The position numbers were made by a program, and so were the translations under genes. From assembly GCF_038050405.1 (NCBI RefSeq), contig NZ_CP150901.1, positions 806,001 through 870,000 of the forward strand: 64,000 nucleotides of DNA, in the 5' to 3' direction. How positions within the stretch are numbered: position 1 is the first letter of the stretch; each line of letters starts with the position of its first letter. This DNA comes from Paraburkholderia sp. IMGN_8. Lineage in GTDB: Bacteria; Pseudomonadota; Gammaproteobacteria; Burkholderiales; Burkholderiaceae. Below the pieces are notes generated by a model. The model ran no database searches, was not told the origin of the DNA, and saw only the letters and a program-made list of their open reading frames with translations. This document shows positions 47,011-56,132 of the stretch, in pieces.

Positions 47011-48420
47011 TCAGATGTTCGGGTGCAGGTTGCGAACCCGGCTGACCGATTCAAGCAGTGATGCGAGATGGAGGATGGTTGACTCCGCGTGCCAGCTGCC
47101 AACGACCTGAACGTTGATCGGCAGTCCCTCCTTACTCGTACCGAACCGCATTGAGATGCCGGGCAAGCCGGTAACGTTAAGCGGTACGGTCGCGCCCTGG
47201 AGATAGGTGGCGTCCACGGTCTGGCCGTTGATTTCGAATGTGTCCACGCCATGTTTGTGGGCTGGAATCGGCAGCACATGAGTAATCAACGCGTCGTACT
47301 TCGTGAAGTATTCGGCGTATCCGTCACGCAGCCGCTCTGCGGCCTGTTCAGCGTCGATATAGTCCTTCATGGTGGTATCGGGCAGGGCGAGCATCGTCCT
47401 GGCCATTTTGTAGAGCTCGTCCTTGCTGTGCCCTGCCGTGGCTTCGTCGAATGCCGGTTTCATTTCCATCACGTGCAGGCGGTTGAACACATCGAGAGCG
47501 AAGTCACGCTCGAGCGCAGGAATACTTACCGGCTCCACAAAACATCCGACGCCCTTCAGCGCTTCCGCCGCCGCTTCAACGGTGGCGGTAACCTCGGGAT
47601 CGACCGGTCCGAACCCAGGTTCCACCATCCAGCCTACCCGCAAATGGCGATACGGCGAACGGCCGACGCCAGCATCAAACTGCGCGGTGCTGCTCGCGAA
47701 AGCGTCCAGCCCGTCCGGCCCGGACAGTTGCGAGAATGCAAGTGCGAGGTCGCGGATGCTGCGAGCCATAGGGCCAACATGCCAGAAGCGGCGCGGGGCG
47801 CGCGGCCAGATTCCTGTCATCGGAACGCGCCCGTGCGTAGCCTTGAGCGAAACGATCCCGGTCTGCGCGGCGGGTCCACGCACGGAGATGGCGAGGTCGG
47901 TGCCGAGCCCGAGCGGCGACATACCTGCTGCGATGGCCGCTGATTCGCCTCCGCTCGAACCACCCGGTGTGCGCTCAAGGTCCCACGGATTGTTCGAACG
48001 ACCGCTGAGCAGGTTGTCGCTTTCAATCCAGTACGAGAACTCGGGAAGATTCGTTTTCGCGAGCAGGATGCCGCCTGCCTTCTTCATTCGTGCGACGCTG
48101 GTTGCGTCGGCGTCAGGAACGCGTCCCTTGAAGATCGGCGAGCCGCGCCGGGTCAGCACACCTGCGGTGTCGATCGAGTCTTTGACGGTGAAGGGCACGC
48201 CGTGCAGGGGCCCAAGTTCATGACCTGCCAGTACGGCAGCTTCCGCAGCCTTCGCGGCCCTGAGCGCATCGTCTGCAACCGTGACAATGGCGTTGACCTT
48301 GGGATCAACGACTTCGATCCGATCAAGGTGCGCCTGGACGACCTCGACTGGCGAAACTTCGCGATTGCGGATCAGTTCTGCCAAGCTCGTTGCGTCCTGA
48401 TAAAAGATTTCCGAGTTCAT
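47011..48420 (-). CDS. Amidase signature family hydrolase
   Basis: A 469-residue amidase. The Ser-Ser-Lys triad is in place: Lys in PFTVKDSIDTAG (about residue 80), cis-Ser in GTDLAISVRGPAAQ where most members have GGS (here AIS), and the nucleophile in the GGSSGGESAAIAAG motif. It hydrolyses an amide bond; substrate unknown. It is divergent from a TetR gene, with two matching operators between them, so it is probably induced by its substrate through that repressor. Confidence 0.9.
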   Translation of the reverse strand: MNSEIFYQDATSLAELIRNREVSPVEVVQAHLDRIEVVDPKVNAIVTVADDALRAAKAAEAAVLAGHELGPLHGVPFTVKDSIDTAGVLTRRGSPIFKGRVPDADATSVARMKKAGGILLAKTNLPEFSYWIESDNLLSGRSNNPWDLERTPGGSSGGESAAIAAGMSPLGLGTDLAISVRGPAAQTGIVSLKATHGRVPMTGIWPRAPRRFWHVGPMARSIRDLALAFSQLSGPDGLDAFASSTAQFDAGVGRSPYRHLRVGWMVEPGFGPVDPEVTATVEAAAEALKGVGCFVEPVSIPALERDFALDVFNRLHVMEMKPAFDEATAGHSKDELYKMARTMLALPDTTMKDYIDAEQAAERLRDGYAEYFTKYDALITHVLPIPAHKHGVDTFEINGQTVDATYLQGATVPLNVTGLPGISMRFGTSKEGLPINVQVVGSWHAESTILHLASLLESVSRVRNLHPNI

Positions 48421-48477
48421 AGTTCTACCTTCGACGGTAAATGGATCAACGGATCGCGGGCACGAGCCGTAGTCTAA

Positions 48478-48491
48478 CTAACGCTCGTTAG
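48478..48491. promoter_or_regulatory. Operator copy 1, CTAAC-N4-GTTAG
   Basis: CTAACGCTCGTTAG lies 57 bp upstream of the amidase ATG. It has the same structure as the site at 48545. Confidence 0.7.
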
Positions 48492-48544
48492 ACATTGCAG
48501 CCAACGGACCCACTGGTGCATCACGATGTCGTCCACTTGGCTAC

Positions 48545-48558
48545 CTAACGTTTGTTAG
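48545..48558. promoter_or_regulatory. Operator copy 2, CTAAC-N4-GTTAG
   Basis: CTAACGTTTGTTAG (extended by one matched base on each side) lies 58 bp upstream of the TetR start. With the first copy it probably binds the TetR protein, giving autoregulation and control of the amidase. Confidence 0.7.
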
Positions 48559-48616
48559 GCGAACTTTAAGCGTTACAATCGGTCTCGTCAACACCTGTTT
48601 TCGGGGGAGCACTATT

Positions 48617-49192
48617 TTGAAGTTTCAAACAGGCACGAACTCGGGCGACAAGATCGTTGTCGCAGCGACGAAAATGGCGCAGGCGCATGGCTACGGCGGG
48701 CTGAACATTCGTGACGTCGCGCAAGACGTCGGGATCAAGGCGGCAAGCATTTACCATCACTTCGCCAGCAAGGCCGATCTCGCCGCTGCAGTCGCGAGAC
48801 GGTATTGGGAGGACTCGGCCGCGGCCTTGGAGACGCTGTCGGGCGAATCAGCTGATCCGCTGGTTAGCCTACGTCGATATCCGGAGACCTTTCGCAAGTC
48901 GCTCGAGAGCGACAACCGCATGTGCCTGAGCAGCTTCATGGCAGCCGAGTACGACGACTTGCCCGAAGTCGTGAAGAAAGAGGTTCAGGCTTTCGCGGAC
49001 GTCAACGTGGCGTGGCTTGGCAAGCTTCTTCTGGCTGCGGGCGTCGTCGCTGCCGAAGAGGCCGACGGGCGCGCTCGCGCCATCTACGCGGCGGTCGCCG
49101 GCGCACAGCTCATGGCGCGCGGCCGTGCGGACATTGTGCTCTTTGACGCGTTGATCAACAGTTATAGGTCGGCCGGGCTGTTGCCAGCGTGA
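48617..49192 (+). CDS. TetR-family regulator
   Basis: A 191-residue TetR-type repressor. The N-terminal helix-turn-helix is clear (YGGLNIRDVAQDVGIKAASIYHHFASKADL, residues about 25-55), followed by a ligand-binding helical domain. The predicted start is TTG at 48617, preceded by GGGGGAG, an unusual but well-supported start that would limit expression. It faces the amidase gene across a region holding two CTAAC-N4-GTTAG palindromes. Confidence 0.9.
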   Translation: MKFQTGTNSGDKIVVAATKMAQAHGYGGLNIRDVAQDVGIKAASIYHHFASKADLAAAVARRYWEDSAAALETLSGESADPLVSLRRYPETFRKSLESDNRMCLSSFMAAEYDDLPEVVKKEVQAFADVNVAWLGKLLLAAGVVAAEEADGRARAIYAAVAGAQLMARGRADIVLFDALINSYRSAGLLPA

Positions 49193-50021
49193 CGACGTTC
49201 GCAATCAGCGCCCCTGGAGCTTGCTCGCCCGGAGACGCCAGACCGGAAGGTCGCTGCGACCGGGCCTGTCGATGTGATCGAGAGTGTGCGTCGACGGACT
49301 GAAATGGGCACGAAAGCGGCCGCCAAAGCAGCGACAACCCGAACGGCGGCCTAGGGTCGCTTGTTGCCCCTCGACATCAGCCGCTTCGTTGCCGCGAATC
49401 GCGATCAGTTCGGATTCGACCAGCTGCGAATATCGACGGCAATGGCTGAATCGGGATACGTCGCATAGTCCTTCACCATGTCTTCCTTACGCGGCCAGGC
49501 TCATGGAGCAACGCCGGCACCGGCAGCAACAGCCTTGCCCTTCGTATGATGTTTAATCGCCCGTCGTCGTCTCGTCCTTGCGCCACGACCCTCCGAAAGC
49601 CCAGCCACTGTCCAGCGCATGGGAGGCATTGATCCGGCACCGAGGCCAAGAGCAACTCGCGGTATCGCACAGCCAGGTTCAGGTCTATAACTGTCACGAG
49701 GGGACCGAACCGGTCGACGGCAGCCTAAGCTCACATGCTCCATGTCTCCACACGGCGGCTGCAGGGTGGAGACACCGTAAACGGCTACCCGGCGCGTTAT
49801 GGCAGCATCGTCAGCCACGATGTGTTTTTCCGCGGAGATGCGCTCGCAATGACAGCAGCCGACATGGTGTCACTAGTACACCGCCGGGTTGGGATCGAAA
49901 TGCTGACATCGAAGCGCCCGAAAGGCGGCGCCATGGTTGGGCGCACCTGACGATGGCAAAGATGCCGAAAAGACGGCATGAACCGTGGTAGTACAGGACG
50001 CGGCCTTTCAGGGAGATAGAC
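49193..50021. other. 829-bp stretch without a recognised gene
   Basis: No confident gene. A 9-bp hairpin (TGTCTCCAC at 49743-49751 with GTGGAGACA at 49766-49774) stands near the start of an open frame at 49735-49950, whose product (GYPARYGSIVSHDVFF) I do not recognise. The region may be decayed. Confidence 0.5.
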
Positions 50022-51704
50022 GTGAAGAATTCGCCATATTGGCCCGACGGCCTTTCGCATCATCTCCCATTGCCGCGTACTTCGCTGTACGACAACCTCC
50101 AAGCCTCCGCCACCCGCTATCCGGGGAAGACGGCGATTCACTTTTACGGCAGCGCGATGAGTTATGCGCAATTGCGGAAAGAAGTGGATGCGCTGGCCGG
50201 CTTCCTTCAGCATCAGTGCGGCGTCGCGTGTGCCGATCGCGTTGCCCTGTACATGCAGAACAGCCCGCAGTACGTGATCGGGTACTTCGCAATCCTGAGA
50301 GCCAATGCTGTCGTGGTGCCGGTAAATCCGATGAATACGGCTGCCGAACTTCGACACATTATCGAAGACTGCGGTGCGAAGGTCGCTCTGCTGGGCGAGG
50401 AACTTTTCAAGAATGCCCGCCCCCTTCTCGGGGAGGCGCTCGATCATACGATCGTGGCGCGCTACGCGGACTACATCGACGAAGCGACCGACCTGCCGCT
50501 CCCCGCCATGTTGACCGAGGTCGCCCCTGACCTTGACGCACGCCCCGAATTCTCCGCAACTGTCCCACCGAAAGCAGTGCGCTGGCATGTTGCAATCGGG
50601 GCCGCCCAGCAGCCGTCGGCGAATGTCGCATCACCCGAGGACCTTGCGGTCATTCCGTACACATCGGGCACCACGGGTGCCCCGAAAGGATGTATGCATA
50701 CGCATCGAGCCGCAAATCATGTTGTGGCTGCGTCTGTGCAATGGTGTCATTTATCATCGGACTCAATCGTCTTATGCTCGATGCCGATGTTTCATGTAAC
50801 CGGGATGCAACACACAATGAATTTGGCGATCTTCCTTGGGGCGACCATGGTCGTGATGACGCGTTGGGACGGTCGTTGTGCCGCGCAACTGATCGAGCGC
50901 TACCGCATAACGTATTGGAGCGCCATTTCGACGATGATGATTGACTTCATGAGTGTGCCCGATCTCGACCGTTTCGACCTAAGCTCCATCGAGATCGTGG
51001 GTGGCGGTGGTGCTGCGATGCCCAAAGCACTGGCGCAGCGCATGGCAGCACGTTTGGCCGTTCCCTATGTGGAGGGCTATGGGTTGTCCGAGACCATTGG
51101 TGCGACCCATCTCAACCCTCCGCAGCGCTGCAAGCAGCAGTGTTTGGGTATTCCGATTCAGGACACGGACTCGATTGTGGTCGATCCCACAACGTTCGAG
51201 GTCCTCGATACGCGTTCAACGGGTGAAATTCTCGTCAGCGGCCCACAAGTGTTCACGGGCTATTGGGGACGTCCTGAGGCCACGCGCGATGCTTTCGTCG
51301 AAGTTTCCGGGAAGCATTATCTGCGCACGGGCGACCTCGGCTATATCGATGAAGAAGGTTATTTCTTCTTCGTCGATCGGTTAAAGCGGATGATCAACGC
51401 TTCTGGATACAAGGTACGGCCCGCCGAAGTCGAGACTGTACTCTTTGAACACCCTGCGATTCAGGAAGCGTGTGTCGTGGCAGCACGCGATGCGCGTAGG
51501 GGGGAGACAGTGAAGGCATTCGTGGTCTTACGCGCGGGCGCCGACGCGTCGGCACAGCAAATCATTGCATGGGCTCACGATCACATGGCGTCATACAAGG
51601 CGCCCACGATCGTCGAATTCATATCCACGTTGCCGCGCACAGGCAGCGGAAAGGTGCAATGGAGGCTACTGCAGGAGCGCGAAGATGGGTGCCTGAGGCC
51701 TTGA
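50022..51704 (+). CDS. Acyl-CoA synthetase (AMP-binding)
   Basis: A 560-residue class I adenylate-forming ligase that activates a carboxylic acid to its CoA thioester. Motifs: AMP-binding YTSGTTGAPKG (about residue 212), EGYGLSETIGATH, the Asp and Arg of YLRTGDLGYIDEEGYFFFVDR, and the C-terminal catalytic Lys in GSGKVQWR. Substrate could be a medium or long fatty acid or an aromatic acid. The ATG at 50022 follows GGGAGATAGACG. No operon partner is close. Confidence 0.9.
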   Translation: MKNSPYWPDGLSHHLPLPRTSLYDNLQASATRYPGKTAIHFYGSAMSYAQLRKEVDALAGFLQHQCGVACADRVALYMQNSPQYVIGYFAILRANAVVVPVNPMNTAAELRHIIEDCGAKVALLGEELFKNARPLLGEALDHTIVARYADYIDEATDLPLPAMLTEVAPDLDARPEFSATVPPKAVRWHVAIGAAQQPSANVASPEDLAVIPYTSGTTGAPKGCMHTHRAANHVVAASVQWCHLSSDSIVLCSMPMFHVTGMQHTMNLAIFLGATMVVMTRWDGRCAAQLIERYRITYWSAISTMMIDFMSVPDLDRFDLSSIEIVGGGGAAMPKALAQRMAARLAVPYVEGYGLSETIGATHLNPPQRCKQQCLGIPIQDTDSIVVDPTTFEVLDTRSTGEILVSGPQVFTGYWGRPEATRDAFVEVSGKHYLRTGDLGYIDEEGYFFFVDRLKRMINASGYKVRPAEVETVLFEHPAIQEACVVAARDARRGETVKAFVVLRAGADASAQQIIAWAHDHMASYKAPTIVEFISTLPRTGSGKVQWRLLQEREDGCLRP

Positions 51705-51859
51705 GCGGTGGGATTGCGTGACGCGGGTAATCGAAGGTTCGGTTCCGCGTCTTGCCGTACCCTTGGAGATGTTCGTTTATTACCGCAAGAGCCCGTTCAG
51801 GTTGATACAGGGTTTCATGTGGAAAAACCATCCGCAGGAGCGTAGAGACGGTCGTGCAT

Positions 51860-52010
51860 TCACGACCGAATTCCCGGTTTCATTGCAAGGTCGGCCTCGA
51901 TGTAACGGTGGGTGGCGGTGGTGCTCTCGTGGCCGAGCCAAAGCACGATGACGTTGAATGGCACGCCCGACTGCAGGAGATGCATTGCCACGGTGTGGCG
52001 GCCATGTCGC
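51860..52010 (-). pseudogene. Tyrosine recombinase C-terminal remnant
   Basis: The minus frame reads RHTVAMHLLQSGVPFNVIV, then WLGHESTTATHRYIEADL and stops at 51860. This is the end of a XerC/D-like recombinase with His-Arg region, GH and the nucleophilic Tyr; the rest is gone or out of frame. Confidence 0.75.
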
Positions 52011-52602
52011 TGGCTAGATAGGCATCACAGCGTTGCGACCCACCTGCTCGAGCAGAAGGTCGATATCCGCTTCATCCACTCCGTGCAGAGGACACACGTC
52101 GCGCCCCAACGAGGTCGCTGTAAGCCTGGTGCGGCGCGCTTCGTCCTGTGTCCCGTACCGCGCGCCGATCCGGCGCGCGGCCTGTCTTACTTGCCTCCGT
52201 TCCGTGTTTGCCTGGTTACCTCGACGCTGCCTGATTAGCCGCCAGAGCGGCACCCAGTTGTAAAGCCGCAGTGGCCGCTTGCTGCATCTTACGAGGAGAG
52301 CATTGCAGAGAAGCGGATCGATGCCCTTTCAACGCCCCGCTCGCCCCAGTCTTTGCCGGCTCCTACGTGCTCGCTATCTGACGTTGCAGATGCTGTAAGG
52401 CGTAGCAAGCGTGGTCAGCCGGCTGGTACGTTCCCCTCACGTCTCGCCCAGGATCCTCGAAAACATCGGGCTGGCTCACGAGCTTCGAAGCGAGCCTTTC
52501 TATTTCACTGGCGGAAATAAAGACGTTCACTTCCACGCAATTAACAAGGGCCGAGGCAACTTGTACATTGACTACTCCCAAACCAACTTGATGGAGTTTC
52601 AA
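52011..52602. other. 592-bp stretch without a recognised gene
   Basis: Downstream of the recombinase scar no gene is supported. A minus-strand frame at 52014-52253 is open but has no recognised features. Confidence 0.5.
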
Positions 52603-53160
52603 ATGGCACGCGTCGCTATCCCCACGAAAGAACAGGCGCCCACAAAGGCACAACCGATCCTTGCGAACTACGAGAAGGTCCTCGGTACGATCCCGAACTT
52701 CTTCGCTCTGATTTCCCAGTCACCGGACGCCCTGAAGGCAATCGCTGACATGCACGGTACGCTTGGTAAGAGCTTGGGCCACGGAACGCGCGAACGCATT
52801 CACATCGCCATCGCGGAAGCCAATGGGTGCGACTACTGTGTATCTGCCCACACCTACCTGGGCGGCAAGCTGAGCGGTCTGACGCAGGAGGACATGGAGC
52901 TCAATCGCGATGGCCATTCCACGGACCCTAAGGCTGACGCGGCAGTCCAGTTCGCCCACCGCGTGGCGAAGACGCGCGGCCACATCGACGCCGCCGACTT
53001 CGAGGCCGTGCGAGCCGCAGGCTTCTCCGACGCGGAAATCATCGACATCGTGGCCGAGCTCGCGTTCAGCTTCGTGACCAACCTCTTCAACAATACGTTC
53101 AAGACCGACATCGACTCTGTGTTCCCCGTCATTCACACCAAAAGCAAGCCGACTGCTTGA
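52603..53160 (+). CDS. AhpD-like / carboxymuconolactone decarboxylase-family protein
   Basis: A 185-residue protein with the AhpD-type redox motif E-x2-C-x2-C-x3-H (EANGCDYCVSAH, about residue 82), so it is probably a peroxidase-like disulfide enzyme. The ATG at 52603 (MARVAIPTKEQ) has GGAG upstream; an ATG at 52591 is less well placed. Helical pattern and length fit the CMD family. It is followed by a SnoaL-like gene 246 bp on. Confidence 0.88.
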   Translation: MARVAIPTKEQAPTKAQPILANYEKVLGTIPNFFALISQSPDALKAIADMHGTLGKSLGHGTRERIHIAIAEANGCDYCVSAHTYLGGKLSGLTQEDMELNRDGHSTDPKADAAVQFAHRVAKTRGHIDAADFEAVRAAGFSDAEIIDIVAELAFSFVTNLFNNTFKTDIDSVFPVIHTKSKPTA

Positions 53161-53406
53161 GTCCTGGCCTGAACTTGATGGCTACCTACTGTTCGGGGTA
53201 GCCATGTGGGCCGCCGTCGGGTGCCGCTTCCTGCTTCAGATCCGGATCGGCCCACGCACCAACTTGTGATGCTGTTGCAGGAAATGCCGAAGACTTGGAC
53301 GCCTCGTTTGCATCCGCATATTCCATATGGCCGCCTTTCATCGAAGCCTCTCCGAGGCCGAATGATCTCCCGAAACGCACCATTGCTCCACCCTGAGGGT
53401 ACCGAC

Positions 53407-53793
53407 ATGAATGATCCCGTAGAAACAATCCGTAGCTTCTACGCAAAGCTTGCCGATGGTGATGCTCCCGGTGCGCTGGGCCTCATGTCGGCGAATATCG
53501 AATGGAATACGATGTGGCATTACAAGGTGGACGGAAGGGGCCCCGAGCGAGTGGCTGAGGGACTCTTCAGGCCGCTCATGGCGGAGTGGTCGAGCTTTTC
53601 ACTCGAACCAACTGAATTTTTCTGTGAGGGAAGTACCGTCGTTTCTTTGGGTCGATTCCTCGGGGAACACGGTGGCACTCGTAAGCGTGCGGAAGCCGGA
53701 TACGCTCACGTTTGGTCCGTAGAAGACGGTAGGATCACGCGCTTTCGTCAATATATTGACACCCTTGCAGTCGCAGATGCGCGCAAGCCTTGA
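53407..53793 (+). CDS. SnoaL/NTF2-like protein
   Basis: A 128-residue protein of the SnoaL-like cone fold: VETIRSFYAKLADGDAPGALGLMS, NIEWNTMWHY, FCEGSTVVSLGRFLGE, and AHVWSVEDGRITRFRQYIDT. Such proteins are isomerases, hydratases or ligand binders; the exact job is unknown. It begins at ATG 53407 after a GAGGGT site. It lies with AhpD-like and MarR genes, which suggests a small redox or catabolic group. Confidence 0.85.
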   Translation: MNDPVETIRSFYAKLADGDAPGALGLMSANIEWNTMWHYKVDGRGPERVAEGLFRPLMAEWSSFSLEPTEFFCEGSTVVSLGRFLGEHGGTRKRAEAGYAHVWSVEDGRITRFRQYIDTLAVADARKP

Positions 53794-54023
53794 GAACGCC
53801 GCTCTACTGGATGCTCCACGGTAGCCGCGCTTATGTTGGGTCGCATTGCAGGAGACAATTCACCCGTTTCAACTCCAGCACTTCACCCGTCGATCCGCTG
53901 CACTCTGCGCGGCAGCGGCAGCGGCAGCGGCGTTGGTATATTGCATAACTAATCGTCCCTAGCAAAGCCATGCCCGCTAGTTCATACCTGTTACTCCGCC
54001 TTCGGGCAGCGCCTGGAAAATTC

Positions 54024-54473
54024 ATGAAAACATCTTCCAATAACCTGCCGGGTGCCGCCGAAGTGCAGTTGGGAGACGAGGTCGGGTTTTCGCTCTATGC
54101 CACGTCGCTCGCGATGACGAAAGCGTACAAGCCGCTGCTTCAGCCACTTGGTTTGACCTACCCACAATACATTGCAATGCTGTCGCTTTGGGAGAGCGAT
54201 GAGGTCACCGTCAAGGCCTTGTCGACCCGGCTGTCCCTGGACCCAGCGACGATAACGCCTCTCCTTAAGCGACTCGAATCGCAGGGACTGGTCAGCAGGA
54301 CCCGTGGTATCACTGACGAACGTCTGGTATTTGTCAGCCTGACAACGAAGGGAGACTTGCTCAGAAGGCAGGCGGCTCTGATACCTGCTGCAATCACCGA
54401 AGCGACCGGTCAAAGCAACCAGGTGCTTCTGCGGTTGAAGCGCGACCTCGATCAGCTTCGCAGCAGGCTGTAG
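54024..54473 (+). CDS. MarR-family regulator, OhrR-like but without the sensor Cys
   Basis: A 149-residue winged-helix regulator. LYATSLAMTKAYKPLLQPLGLTYPQYIAMLSLW-type sequence, then LSLDPATITPLLKRLE and the RGITDERLVFVSLT wing are close to OhrR, the organic peroxide sensor. In OhrR the sensing Cys sits in a CFALY motif; here the place reads GFSLY, so classical peroxide sensing is unlikely. ATG 54024 (MKTSSNN) is chosen over 53970 on a GGAAAA site. It is convergent with a LysR gene. Confidence 0.88.
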   Translation: MKTSSNNLPGAAEVQLGDEVGFSLYATSLAMTKAYKPLLQPLGLTYPQYIAMLSLWESDEVTVKALSTRLSLDPATITPLLKRLESQGLVSRTRGITDERLVFVSLTTKGDLLRRQAALIPAAITEATGQSNQVLLRLKRDLDQLRSRL

Positions 54474-54501
54474 GGCACCACGGCCTTACTGGAGTGGCTG
54501 C

Positions 54502-55386
54502 CTACAGCGCTGGCCGATCAGGTAGCGCAGCCTGAGCGGCAGAGATGAAGGCCCTAACGCTTTGAGACTGCTGCCGGCCGCCTTGATATACAAGGCTTAC
54601 CGGAAGCAGTTTTTCGTCAGCGTTCGCCAGGACCCTGACTAGCCGCCCATCGGCCAGTTCACGCGCGACGTGATAGGAAAAGAGGCGCGCGATACCGAGG
54701 CCACCCACCGCGGCTTCAACTGTCGCATCGACGCTATTAGTCAGAAATCGCGGTTCAATCTGACTCCGACTGCCCGCGCGCCTCCACTCCTCATTCAAGC
54801 TGGCCGTTTCAAACGCAATCAGGTGGTGGGTCGATAAATCGGCTTCGCAAGCTGGCGTTCCACGCCGCGCAAGATAATCAGGGCTGGCCACCAGTACGCG
54901 CTGAACGCTCGCAAGGGGCACAGCTCGCAGCGTACTATCTGGCAACTGCCCAATCCGTACCCCGATGTCAATGCCCTCCTCTGCCAGACGAACAACCCGA
55001 TCAACGAGGATCAGACGTAGCGACAGATCCTGATATTCACGAAGAAGGTTTGCGACGATCGGCATGACATGCATCCGGCCGAAAAGAACGGGCGCAGTTA
55101 CCACCAGCAAGCCACGGGGTCCAGAATTTCCTGCACGAACGGCTTCCGCAGCATCTTCCAACTCGGCTAGAGCATGACGCGTGCGCTCCAGGTAGTCGCT
55201 TCCCTGGTCGGTCAGCCGTACCGAACGCGTCGTTCGCCTGAGCAGCGTCACGCCGATCTCTTGCTCCAAAGCGGATACAGCACGCGACGCTGCCACGGGC
55301 GTGATGCGGAGTTGCCGTGCGGCTTCGGCAAAGCTGTTTAAATCCGAAACCATATGGAAAACCCGTATGCGTTCAAGTCGATCCAT
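54502..55386 (-). CDS. LysR-family regulator
   Basis: A 294-residue LysR protein with an N-terminal winged helix (FAEAARQLRITPVAASRAVSALEQEIG, residues about 17-45) and a substrate-binding domain of the CrgA/DsdC-like type. It ends 28 bp from the MarR stop, convergent. Its target is unknown; the hypothetical gene at 55554 lies behind it on the same strand, so no divergent target is obvious. Confidence 0.9.
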   Translation of the reverse strand: MDRLERIRVFHMVSDLNSFAEAARQLRITPVAASRAVSALEQEIGVTLLRRTTRSVRLTDQGSDYLERTRHALAELEDAAEAVRAGNSGPRGLLVVTAPVLFGRMHVMPIVANLLREYQDLSLRLILVDRVVRLAEEGIDIGVRIGQLPDSTLRAVPLASVQRVLVASPDYLARRGTPACEADLSTHHLIAFETASLNEEWRRAGSRSQIEPRFLTNSVDATVEAAVGGLGIARLFSYHVARELADGRLVRVLANADEKLLPVSLVYQGGRQQSQSVRAFISAAQAALPDRPAL

Positions 55387-55553
55387 GAAAATGCCGCTGA
55401 AAAATTGGTAGTTGCTACGGACCGGCTATCGGTCCTCCTCAAACGACAGGAAGTATAAGAGCAGTATGTTATTTTCTGCCGCCCGATGGCTGAGCAGGGA
55501 CGGATGAGTTGTTCGTTGAAGCCGAGCAGTGCCGCGGTGCATTAGCCCTAGTT

Positions 55554-55934
55554 CTAGGAAACGCTGTCGCCGCCGCCATTTGACGACGCTTCGACCGCCG
55601 AAGATGTCGCTTTTGCGCCGCGAGCGAAATTCCCGTGAAGGTGGTTCCAGACAACGTGCAAACAAACGAGGTAGATTTCCACCGAAGGCAATATTCGTCT
55701 GATCTTGATTGCAGCAATGCCGAGTAGCAGGGATGCGATTGCAATTGCATCCTTCGTTGTCAACGTACCGGGCGGCGCTACGAGGGTCGCGGCGAAGATC
55801 ATCGTGCGCATGGCGAAGCACAGCCTCCGGTCCCCGCCAAGATCGTCGCACAGCACCTCATAACCGCGCTCCGATCGCAGTATCTTCTCGGCATCCTGCT
55901 GCGTTGTTGCTAACGCCGCTGTCGTAGTAAGCAT
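55554..55934 (-). CDS. Hypothetical protein with a hydrophobic segment
   Basis: A 126-residue protein with no recognised family. One to two hydrophobic stretches are seen (AMRTMIFAATLVAPPG and AIAIASLLLGIAAI), then a positively charged region and a Ser/Gly-rich tail. The start at 55934 has a GAAGGA site, which supports translation. It lies between the LysR gene and the hydrolase, same strand. Confidence 0.5.
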   Translation of the reverse strand: MLTTTAALATTQQDAEKILRSERGYEVLCDDLGGDRRLCFAMRTMIFAATLVAPPGTLTTKDAIAIASLLLGIAAIKIRRILPSVEIYLVCLHVVWNHLHGNFARGAKATSSAVEASSNGGGDSVS

Positions 55935-56132
55935 TTCTTCGTCCTTCGATAGTTGGTTTGTGGGACATGGTGACCCAGCAACGAAATGCGGAACCGCCGG
56001 AACATGGAAGCGCGTTTTAGCGGAGGTTCGAAGCGACGGCCTTCAAAGAAGGGCGTCGCTGCTCTTCAAGCCTGATACGGCTACCGATCGCTTCGCGTGG
56101 ACCACCAGGACCGGTCGGTACACCGCTGCTTC

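Noticed and set aside
53911..53932. Short GGCAGC tandem repeat before the MarR gene
   Set aside because: Three to four copies only; common in high-GC DNA and without clear role.
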